Assembly (NCBI GenBank): GCA_034422115.1
Contig: DAOUJW010000020.1
Location: 55,819-119,818, forward strand
From: DAOUJW01 sp034422115
GTDB lineage: Bacteria; Chloroflexota; Dehalococcoidia; Lucifugimonadales; UBA2985
Reading direction: 5' to 3'
DNA: 64,000 bases
Shown: piece after piece, positions 1 to 6,862 of the stretch
How positions within the stretch are numbered: position 1 is the first letter of the stretch
Layout of the letters: each line of letters opens with the position of its first letter
Notes under the pieces: generated by a model
Seen by the model: the letters and a program-made list of their open reading frames with translations, nothing else
What the model was told of the DNA's origin: nothing
The model's database searches: none
Program-made: the position numbers and the translations under genes

Positions 1-1
1 G

Positions 2-250
2 TCGGTGCTGGCTGAGCCGCCCAGAAGCGGGTTCAACCTGCTGGTGTGGGTAGCGCCTCCCGTTGCGCTGGCGGCCGGGGGCCTTGTGCTCGCGGTCGCG
101 CTGCGGGCCATGCGCAGGTCCCACGACTCCGACTCCGCCGGGGACGTGCGTGAGGATGAGCCGGGACTGGAGCCGTACCTCTCCGCAGTGGACAGGGAGA
201 TACAGGGCATAACCCCAATTACCGATGACACCTCGGAAGGGAGGGGCTAG
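2..250 (+). CDS. ccmH: CcmH-like cytochrome c maturation protein, 3' part only
   Basis: The frame is open to the left edge, so only the last 82 or so codons are present. What remains is a short linker, one clear membrane segment (LLVWVAPPVALAAGGLVLAV) followed by an Arg-rich stop-transfer stretch and an acidic cytoplasmic tail. CcmH/NrfF proteins end in just this way, and the gene stops three bases before ccmF, which supports the assignment. In the family the missing N-terminal domain holds the CxxC pair that reduces apocytochrome c; it cannot be checked here. The name rests on the tail and the neighbour only. Confidence 0.6.
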   Translation, partial: SVLAEPPRSGFNLLVWVAPPVALAAGGLVLAVALRAMRRSHDSDSAGDVREDEPGLEPYLSAVDREIQGITPITDDTSEGRG

Positions 251-252
251 CC

Positions 253-2250
253 TTGGCCGACCTGGGATACGTAACGCTGCTTCTGGCCCTGGTGCTGGCT
301 TGCTACTCGGTGGTGGCGTCTTTTGTGGGGGCGGGCAGGGGTGCGCCGCACCTTGTCAGGAGCGCGCTGAACGCTACGTACCTGTCTCCCGTCGCGCTGG
401 GCCTGTCCACGGCCGGGCTTGTGGGCGCGTTTGTGTCCAGGGATTTCAGCGTGGAGTACGTGTGGGCCAACAGCAGCCGGGCCATGGACATCCAGTACAT
501 CTGGGTCGCCTTCTACGCCGGCAATGAAGGCTCGATTCTGTTCATCGCATTTGCGCTGGCGGTGCTCGCGGCCGCGGCGGTGTACTTCAGCCCTAAGGCC
601 TTGCAGCCCAGCCTGCCATACGTCAACGCGGTCATCATGCTGGTGCTTGTCTTCTTCGTGGGCGTGATGGTGTTTCTGGCCAACCCCTTCGCACGCCTCG
701 ATATTGTGCCTACGGACGGCCGCGGCATAAACCCGCTGCTGACCCATCCCGGCATGTTTGTGCATCCTCCAATGCTTATGACGGGGCTTATCTCCTTCAC
801 CATCCCCTTCGCCATTGCGATGGGCGCGATTCTGTCCGGCAAGACCGGCGATGAGTGGGTGGACGCGGGCCGCACTTGGGGCATACTGTCCTGGGCGCTG
901 CTGGGCATAGGGCTGCTGCTGGGCGCGTGGTGGGCCTACACCATCTTGGGCTGGGGTGGGTACTGGGCGTGGGACCCCGTGGAGAACGCCGGATTCATGC
1001 CCTGGCTTGTGATCACGGCCTTCATCCACTCCATCATGGTGCAGAAGCGACGCGGCATGTTCCGTATGTGGAACCTCGCCCTCCTCATAATCGCCTTTGG
1101 CTTTGCCCAGTTCGGGATGTTCATCAACCGGGGCGGCCCCGTGCCGTCGGTGCACTCCTTCGGACAGTCGACCCTGGGCTGGATATTTCTCCTGTTCATG
1201 GGCGTTACGATGGTCATCTCCTTTGCCGTCTTCTTCTGGAGGTACAACAGCCTCAAGAGCGCCCAGACCCTTGAGTCTGCCCTGTCCAGAGAGGGCGCTT
1301 TCCTGGTGAACAACCTCCTGTTCCTGGGCGTGGCCTCCGTCACGCTGTGGGGGGTTGTCTACCCGCTCATCTCCGACCTGTTCCAGGGGGAAGTCATCAC
1401 GGTGGGGCAGCCCTTCTACAACCAGGTGAACGGGCCGATGTTTCTGGCCCTCATCTTCCTGATGGGCGTGGCCCCCTTCCTGCCGTGGCGACGGGCCTCC
1501 TGGCGAACTGTGCGACAGGCGTTGATCGCGCCCGTCGCCGTCGCACTTGTGGTCGTGGCTGTCCTGCTGGCGATAGGTGTGCGTAACCCCTTCGCCGTGA
1601 CCGCCTTCGGCCTGTGCGCCTTCGTCACCGCGGGCATCGTGCGGGAGTGGGCCAGGGGCACGATTTCGAGACGCGGCAGGGGAGAGAGCTACCCCGTCGC
1701 CTTTGTCAGGCTAATCGCCGGAAATCGTCCCCGGTACGGCGGGTATGTGGTACACCTGGCGGTGGTGCTGCTGGCCCTGGGCGTGGCGGGGTCATCCTTC
1801 TACGGAATCCAGCGAGACGTGGCGCTGGCCCCCGGTGAGGCCACCGAGATTGGCGGGTACTTCGTGAAGTACATCGGCTCCTCGGCGGTCGAGAGGGCGG
1901 ACCGAGTGGAGGCGAGGACGGAGGTGCATGTGTTCAGGGGCGACGACTTCCTGGGCGTCTACCGGCCCAAGCGTGACTTCTATCCCAGCTTCAACCTGGC
2001 GTCGACCCAGGCGGCGATTCGCTCCACGCCCATCGAGGACCTGTACATCATTCCGGGCGAGATCCTGGACGACGGGCGCGTGGTGTTCAGGATATTCGTC
2101 AATCCCCTGGTGATGTGGATGTGGGTGGCCGGCCCGATGCTGGTGGTGGGCGTGATGGTGGCCCTCTGGCCCCAGAGGGAACCGGCGACGGTGTACGCAC
2201 GCTCGCCCTTGGACGACGCCGCGGTGCGGTCGGGCGCAGTCACCGGCTGA
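253..2250 (+). CDS. ccmF: CcmF, cytochrome c heme lyase subunit
   Basis: A 665-residue polytopic membrane protein that, in the System I cytochrome c maturation pathway, takes heme from holo-CcmE and helps attach it to apocytochrome c. The tryptophan-rich heme-handling motif is intact at residues 234-245 (WGGYWAWDPVEN) and continues NAGFMPWL as in other CcmF proteins. The region NPLLTHPGMFVHPPM at residues 160-174 carries family His residues (H165, H171). Length matches CcmF (about 650). The TTG start lies three bases after the ccmH stop, with GGAAGGGAGGGG upstream as ribosome binding site. A periplasmic domain occupies roughly residues 500-620 before the last membrane segment. Confidence 0.95.
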   Translation: MADLGYVTLLLALVLACYSVVASFVGAGRGAPHLVRSALNATYLSPVALGLSTAGLVGAFVSRDFSVEYVWANSSRAMDIQYIWVAFYAGNEGSILFIAFALAVLAAAAVYFSPKALQPSLPYVNAVIMLVLVFFVGVMVFLANPFARLDIVPTDGRGINPLLTHPGMFVHPPMLMTGLISFTIPFAIAMGAILSGKTGDEWVDAGRTWGILSWALLGIGLLLGAWWAYTILGWGGYWAWDPVENAGFMPWLVITAFIHSIMVQKRRGMFRMWNLALLIIAFGFAQFGMFINRGGPVPSVHSFGQSTLGWIFLLFMGVTMVISFAVFFWRYNSLKSAQTLESALSREGAFLVNNLLFLGVASVTLWGVVYPLISDLFQGEVITVGQPFYNQVNGPMFLALIFLMGVAPFLPWRRASWRTVRQALIAPVAVALVVVAVLLAIGVRNPFAVTAFGLCAFVTAGIVREWARGTISRRGRGESYPVAFVRLIAGNRPRYGGYVVHLAVVLLALGVAGSSFYGIQRDVALAPGEATEIGGYFVKYIGSSAVERADRVEARTEVHVFRGDDFLGVYRPKRDFYPSFNLASTQAAIRSTPIEDLYIIPGEILDDGRVVFRIFVNPLVMWMWVAGPMLVVGVMVALWPQREPATVYARSPLDDAAVRSGAVTG

Positions 2251-2254
2251 GCCT

Positions 2255-2746
2255 ATGCCCTTCTTCTTGGGTCTGGTCTTTGCTTTCTTCGCCATTCTTG
2301 TCCTGGCGTGGCCCATCCTCAGACGCAGCCGCTCCGCGCCCAACCCTGCGCCACCGCCCGACGCCCTGAGTGAAGTCGCGCAACGCCGCGCCCGGATATA
2401 CGACGACATCAAGACCCTGGCCTTGGACTACGAGCTTGGCAACGTGCCCTCCGAGGAGTACAGCGCCAAGCTGGCGGCCTTCCGCCTTGAGGCCGCCCGC
2501 GCCCTTCGCGACCAGGAGCAGCTACATCAGGCCCAGGCCGGCCTGGAGGACGACCTTGAGAGGGATGTGCTGGAACTGCGCAGGTCGTGGGGCAGCGTGA
2601 CCAAGACGGTTCTTTGCGAGGTGTGCGGCAAAGATGTGGATGCTGCCGCCGCGCTGTGCCCAAGGTGCGAGCTTCCACTGAGTCAAGAAACTCCAGGCCA
2701 GGAAAACCCTTCATCGGAGGGAAAGGCGTCGTGGGCAGAGCAGTAG
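2255..2746 (+). CDS. CcmI-like membrane protein with C-terminal zinc ribbon
   Basis: 163 residues: one N-terminal membrane segment (residues 2-22), a charged helical stretch that looks like the N-terminal part of CcmI proteins (DYELGNVPSEEY, then a run of Glu/Arg/Ala), and a C-terminal CxxC...CPRC zinc ribbon (residues about 127-147). It starts four bases after ccmF and overlaps the next gene, so it belongs to the ccm operon. True CcmI has a TPR domain that holds apocytochrome; that is absent here and a zinc ribbon takes its place. A role in handing apocytochrome to CcmF/CcmH is an inference from position. Confidence 0.6.
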   Translation: MPFFLGLVFAFFAILVLAWPILRRSRSAPNPAPPPDALSEVAQRRARIYDDIKTLALDYELGNVPSEEYSAKLAAFRLEAARALRDQEQLHQAQAGLEDDLERDVLELRRSWGSVTKTVLCEVCGKDVDAAAALCPRCELPLSQETPGQENPSSEGKASWAEQ

Positions 2747-3960
2747 CGGTCGTCTTGCTGCTTGGCGCGCTCCTTCTGGCGCCGGGTGTGGCCCGGCCGG
2801 CAGTCTATGCACAGGAGACAACGTCCATCGAGGGCAGGATCAGCAACGGGACTCCCGGCGCGGATATACCCGTCGCTCTGCCGGTGGTCCTGGAGGTGTA
2901 CAGGTTCGGAGAGCGCATTGAGATTCTGGATACCGTGAGTGATGCCGACGGAGGGTTCAGCTTCGAGAACGTTCCGGGTGAATTCGGCACCGGCTACATC
3001 GTCAGTACGCAGTACGCCGGGGGCTTCTACTCCTACGAGAGGGACTTTCCGTTGCCGGAGCCTGTGGAGCTGCCGGTGTACGAGAGCACCGGCGACGGCG
3101 AGGCCGTGAGAGTGACGGTGCACAGCCTGGTCATCAACGGCGCAGACGCCGATACCGGCCTTATGAACGTCCTTGCGCTGGTGGGATTGGAGAACTCCGG
3201 GGACCGCACCTTTGTGCCGGAGCTGCCCCAGGCCGGGGCCATGATGAGCTTTCTCAGGTTCTCTCTTCCACTGACCGCCAGCGAGGTGGACGTCCAGAGC
3301 AACCTGCGGGGAGGCAGCATACTCCAGATAGACCGCGGGTTTGCCATGACCTCGCCGGTCCCGCCGGGCTCCTACGAGATAGCCTACACGTACCAGGCGG
3401 CCTACGAGGGCGGCAAGCTTTCCTACACCCAGTCCTTTCCATTTGGCGCAGAGACTTTTCGCGTTCTGATTCTGTCGGGGCTGGGCAGCGTCACCGGCGA
3501 GGGGCTGGAGGAGGCGGAGCCCGCAACGCTGGGCGACCAGGAGTACGTCCAGATGGAGGCCCGCGACCTGGACGTGGGCGCGAGGGTGGACCTTACGTTT
3601 TCCGGCCTGCCGCAGCCGCCGCTCTGGAAGAGGTGGCAGCAGGCCGCGACCCGCGAGGGCTTTGCCAGCATCCTGATCCCCTCGGTCTTTGGCGTGGCGC
3701 TGCTCTCACTGATAGGGTACGTGCTGCTCACCAGGCGGGAGCCGGCTGAGACTGATGCCCCTGGAGACGCGGCCCAGCGTGCTGCACTGGTAGAGACGAT
3801 AGCGCGCCTTGATGACCGCTTCCAGCAAAGAGAGCTTGAGGAGGGGGACTACCTGCAACAGAGGCGGTCGCTGAAGGCCCTGGCGCTGCACGGGGCAGTC
3901 AACCCTGAACATGCCGAGCAATCAGATCTGCCCGAAGAGGGCAGAGAGGACACCCCATGA
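2731..3960 (+). CDS. Exported, membrane-anchored protein of the ccm cluster
   Basis: I chose the GTG at 2731 because it gives a signal peptide (VGRAVAVVLLLGALLLAPG, cleavage near VYA-QE) and sits about 8 bases after GGAGGGAAAGG; the same frame is open further upstream but without a sensible N-terminus. The 409-residue product has a carboxypeptidase regulatory-like beta domain (residues about 30-115), a beta-rich middle, a membrane segment near residues 310-332 (SILIPSVFGVALLSLIGYVLLT), and a cytoplasmic helical tail. The tail (LDDRFQQRELEEGDY) resembles the helical stretch of the preceding gene. Its start overlaps the preceding stop by 16 bases. Function is unknown; cytochrome maturation is suggested only by context. 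Confidence 0.6.
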   Translation: MGRAVAVVLLLGALLLAPGVARPAVYAQETTSIEGRISNGTPGADIPVALPVVLEVYRFGERIEILDTVSDADGGFSFENVPGEFGTGYIVSTQYAGGFYSYERDFPLPEPVELPVYESTGDGEAVRVTVHSLVINGADADTGLMNVLALVGLENSGDRTFVPELPQAGAMMSFLRFSLPLTASEVDVQSNLRGGSILQIDRGFAMTSPVPPGSYEIAYTYQAAYEGGKLSYTQSFPFGAETFRVLILSGLGSVTGEGLEEAEPATLGDQEYVQMEARDLDVGARVDLTFSGLPQPPLWKRWQQAATREGFASILIPSVFGVALLSLIGYVLLTRREPAETDAPGDAAQRAALVETIARLDDRFQQRELEEGDYLQQRRSLKALALHGAVNPEHAEQSDLPEEGREDTP

Positions 3961-3994
3961 GCAACCGCGCTGTCATGCAAGCCTCCCCATATCC

Positions 3995-4143
3995 GTCATT
4001 CCGGCGGAAGCCGGAATCCAGAGGATTTCATCAGAAACACAGCGCATTTATAGACAGGGACTTTGGATTCCTCACTGCGCTGCGCTCCGTTCGGAATGAC
4101 AGTGGGCGCGCGCCGTCGTCATTCCGGCGGAAGCCGGAGTCTG
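3995..4143. repeat. Palindromic repeats (family A) inside the ccm operon
   Basis: Two direct copies of an ATTCCGGC...GCCGGAAT palindrome (3995-4021 and 4118-4143) surround an ATTCC...GGAAT segment in another form (4065-4102). This block separates the exported-protein gene from the tlpA-like gene, which are otherwise tightly spaced. An open frame (3957-4163) runs through the block from an ATGA overlap with the upstream stop to a TGA that overlaps the TTG start of tlpA, so translation could remain coupled across the insertion. I treat that frame as a by-product, not a gene. Confidence 0.75.
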
Positions 4144-4159
4144 TATCGGAGGCCGGGCA

Positions 4160-4726
4160 TTGAGCGGACGCACCGTCATACTCCTGTCTGCGGCGGCCAT
4201 CTTCGCAGCCTTCCTCGCGCTGCTGAGCCTTGCGCTGCTCCGCACCGGCGGAGCGCCCGCGTCCGGCGGCGTCAACCAGGACTTCGGAGAGGTGAGCGTC
4301 GAAGAGAAGCCTGCGCCGGGCTTCACCCTGGAGCTTTTCGAAGGCGGTTCCGTCAGCCTCGCCGACCTGCAGGGCCAGGTGGTTCTCCTGGACTTCTGGG
4401 CCTCCTGGTGTCCGCCGTGCATTGAGGAGGCGCCCACCCTCAACCGGGTCTACGAGGAGTACCGCGAGAGGGGCGTTGAGTTCCTGGGCGTCTGCATCTG
4501 GGACACGACCAGCACCTGCGAGCAGTTTCTGGAGGAGTACGAAGTTGCATATCCCACGGGCCGGGACTCAGAGGGCGCGATCCTGGTGGAGTACGGCGTC
4601 AAGGGCATCCCGGAGAAGTTCTTCATCGACGCGCAGGGCAGGGTGGCGCGCAAGTTCGCCGGCCCCGTTCGGGACGAGGACGCGCTTCGTGACATCCTGG
4701 ACGATATGCTGTCTGCCTCAGGCTGA
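4160..4726 (+). CDS. TlpA/ResA/CcmG-type thiol-disulfide oxidoreductase
   Basis: 188 residues: an N-terminal membrane anchor (residues 5-27) and an extracytoplasmic thioredoxin fold with the active site WCPPC at residues 83-87 and the cis-proline loop GIPEKFF about 65 residues later. Such proteins keep apocytochrome cysteines reduced before heme attachment, consistent with the ccm genes directly upstream. The start is TTG with GGAGG seven bases before it. The first seven codons resemble the stretch just after the upstream gene's stop (3957-3977), as if a repeat block had been inserted at the original start. Two extra cysteines (GVCIWD, TCEQ) lie after the active site. Confidence 0.9.
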   Translation: MSGRTVILLSAAAIFAAFLALLSLALLRTGGAPASGGVNQDFGEVSVEEKPAPGFTLELFEGGSVSLADLQGQVVLLDFWASWCPPCIEEAPTLNRVYEEYRERGVEFLGVCIWDTTSTCEQFLEEYEVAYPTGRDSEGAILVEYGVKGIPEKFFIDAQGRVARKFAGPVRDEDALRDILDDMLSASG

Positions 4727-5794
4727 GGGCGCGGGCTCTTTGCAGAAGGGCAGGCCGCCCAGGGCTGAGGAGTGCGTTCTCAGAATCTGCCTCAAATCGG
4801 TCGGGACGCACCCACTCAGCCGGTTTCCGAACAGGTACAGATAGCCCAGGTTGGGCAGGTCGCCAAGCTCCTTCGGCACCTCACCGCTCAACACGTTGCC
4901 ATTGAGGGACAGGTGCTCCAGGTTGGAGAGCTGGCCAAGCTCCTCCGGTATCTCTCCGCTCAGGTGATTTCCATCGAGATGCAGCTCGACGAGGTTGGAG
5001 AGGCTGCCAAGCTCCTCCGGTATCTCGCCACTCAAGCGGTTCCCGAAAAGGTACAGGACTTCCAGCTCTGAAAGGCTGCCAAGCTCCCTCGGCGTCTCGC
5101 CGGTCAACCTGTTCTGGCTGAGAAAGAGCTGCTCCAGGTTGGAAAGCCGGCCCAACTCCGTCGGAATCTCTCCGAACAGCTCATTGTCGTACAGATAAAG
5201 GATTCTGAGTTCGGCCAGGTCACCGAGCTCCCGCGGCAACTCTCCGCTCAGCCGGTTCCCGTACAGATACAGGTACTCAAGATTGTCCAGGTCTCCCATC
5301 TCGCTTGGGATCGACCCGACCAACCGGTTTCCGTTCAGATAAAGCTCCTGGAGTCTGGATAGCTGGCCCAGTTCGGGAGGCAGCTCGCCGCTCAACCAGT
5401 TGTTTCGGAGCATCAGGGAAGTTACCCGGTCGTTGCCGTCACAGGTAACGCCAAACCACTCGCCGATGGGCTTGTCGCTCAGCCAGTTGTCGCTGTGCGT
5501 CCAGTTGGGGCCGTCGGTGGCATGGTACAGAGCGACCAGGGCTTCTCTGTCGGTCTCGGCAGACCGCGGCTCCGGGGTGGGTTCAGGGGTAGCCGTAGGC
5601 GTGGGCACAGGCGTTGCCGTAGGCGTGGGCGTTGGCGCGGGGGTAGCCGTCGGCCTTGGGGTAGGGTGGGGCGATGGCGTGGGTTGCAGAGTTGCCGTTG
5701 GCGTGGGCTCCTCCGAGCCGCAGGCGGGAAGGGTCATCGCTACGGCGATACCCAGCAGGACCAGCCATCCTATGGCTCTTTGCTTCTTATTCAT
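4718..5794 (-). CDS. Lipoprotein with nine plant-type leucine-rich repeats
   Basis: 358 residues. A lipoprotein signal ends in LPAC with the lipidated Cys at residue 25. A Pro/Thr-rich linker (about residues 30-75) follows, then an N-terminal cap like that of plant receptor LRRs (WFGVTCDGNDRV), nine 24-residue repeats of the form LxxLxLxxNxLSGEIPxELG, and a C-terminal cap with Cys (GCVP...FCKEP). It is probably a cell-surface ligand- or polymer-binding protein; the ligand is unknown. The gene converges on the tlpA-like gene and their 3' ends overlap by nine bases. The repeats are very regular, which suggests recent expansion or transfer. Confidence 0.85.
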   Translation of the reverse strand: MNKKQRAIGWLVLLGIAVAMTLPACGSEEPTPTATLQPTPSPHPTPRPTATPAPTPTPTATPVPTPTATPEPTPEPRSAETDREALVALYHATDGPNWTHSDNWLSDKPIGEWFGVTCDGNDRVTSLMLRNNWLSGELPPELGQLSRLQELYLNGNRLVGSIPSEMGDLDNLEYLYLYGNRLSGELPRELGDLAELRILYLYDNELFGEIPTELGRLSNLEQLFLSQNRLTGETPRELGSLSELEVLYLFGNRLSGEIPEELGSLSNLVELHLDGNHLSGEIPEELGQLSNLEHLSLNGNVLSGEVPKELGDLPNLGYLYLFGNRLSGCVPTDLRQILRTHSSALGGLPFCKEPAPSA

Positions 5795-6131
5795 CTGTCA
5801 GCTCCGGCCTTGGCGGAAGCGGGGAAATGGGCGGCGCTCAGTAGTCTGGCGCTGCGCTCTTACGGCCTCAAGGGGCCGCTTGAGAATAACTCTAGTTCAT
5901 AGGTCAGCCTCGGAGCAAGATTGTAGCTGATGTGCCTGCAAAAAGTCAAACGCGCTTCGAAAAGGCTATTTATTGGCGAACTGGCGGCGCAGCGCGGAAG
6001 TGGGCCAGCCCTGTCCGTCGACGCCAGTGCCAGATATGGGTGACAGCAACCGACCTCGTCAGCCAAGAATTCCCTGTCGTATGTCACCTATCCGGGCTCC
6101 CCAGGGTAGCGCCGGTTCTCATGCATATGGT
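5795..6131. other. Intergenic region with no recognisable gene
   Basis: About 340 bases between two leftward lipoprotein genes. It should hold the promoter of the LRR gene and the terminator of the next one, but I see no convincing -35/-10 pair, hairpin or repeat. The open frames here are short and look like noise. Confidence 0.5.
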
Positions 6132-6716
6132 TCAACCTCGCTGAACCCCGCAGCCTGCTGTTTCAAATTCTGTTCTGGTCTCTTGGTCCAGATTCCCGTA
6201 GGCGTCGAATATCGCTACAAATAATTCCGCTACGGCGGGATCTGTGACGTTTTCCTCTACTACATACGGTCTGTTCTCATCCTCGCTCCGGAAGAAATCA
6301 TGTGTGTGCTTGTAAAAGGCAATAACAGCGTTGTGATACTCTCTCATCTCGTCCGGCGGAGTCATGTCCTCCAACCAGTTTAGAACTCTGCCCGTTTCCC
6401 GCGCCCCCTCGCCCCACGTCTCCGGCGGTTCAATTACTGCGTCAATGTCGCCTGAGCCGTCGACGCAGTAGGCTGCTACATCGGAGTCTGATGGGCCGGA
6501 GCCGGCGGAGGTTGGCGCGTCTCTTTCCGCCTTAGTCGCAGTGGGGTCTGCGCCAGCGGATGTTGGGGTTGCCCGGTCTGTGGCAGCAGATGCCTGCTCC
6601 GGCGTGGAGGCTGCGCCGTCGGACGGCTCATCCGAGCCGCAGGCAGTGAGGACTGTGGGAAGAACCAACACGAGCATAATGCCCAGTATCCTCAACCGAC
6701 TTGCCATTCGCGTCAT
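6132..6716 (-). CDS. Predicted lipoprotein of unknown function
   Basis: 194 residues. The signal sequence ends in the lipobox LTAC (Cys26), followed by a low-complexity Ser/Thr/Ala/Asp linker to about residue 85 and a small globular domain containing AYCVDGSGDID and a C-terminal Cys (TAGCGVQRG). Start: ATG at 6716, with GGGAGGT eight bases upstream. I do not recognise the domain. The linker-on-lipobox build matches other surface proteins in this window (the LRR protein and the serpin). Confidence 0.65.
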   Translation of the reverse strand: MTRMASRLRILGIMLVLVLPTVLTACGSDEPSDGAASTPEQASAATDRATPTSAGADPTATKAERDAPTSAGSGPSDSDVAAYCVDGSGDIDAVIEPPETWGEGARETGRVLNWLEDMTPPDEMREYHNAVIAFYKHTHDFFRSEDENRPYVVEENVTDPAVAELFVAIFDAYGNLDQETRTEFETAGCGVQRG

Positions 6717-6770
6717 CCTCTTGACCTCCCTCTTTACTTAGGAAACCTCTGAACAAGTAGCAAACATGAC

Positions 6771-6831
6771 CATTCCTGCGTAGGCAGGAATCCAGGAGGG
6801 ACGGGGCGTGGACTCCCGCCTTCGCGGGAGT
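6771..6831. repeat. Family A palindromic repeats, two forms
   Basis: A CATTCCTGCG...GCAGGAATCC palindrome (6771-6795) is followed by an ACTCCCGC...GCGGGAGT palindrome (6812-6831). They fill the gap between the lipoprotein gene's 5' end and the CoA-transferase gene's 3' end. Confidence 0.8.
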
Positions 6832-6862
6832 GGATTGGACCTGTTCAGACCTTTCTTAGCCC

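Noticed and set aside
3957..4163. A 68-codon frame starting at an ATGA overlap
   Set aside because: Most of it is translated palindromic repeat. Kept only as a possible coupling device, not as a gene.
5580..5720. Short direct repeats near the 5' end of the LRR gene
   Set aside because: They encode the Pro/Thr-rich linker of the lipoprotein and are simple coding repeats.
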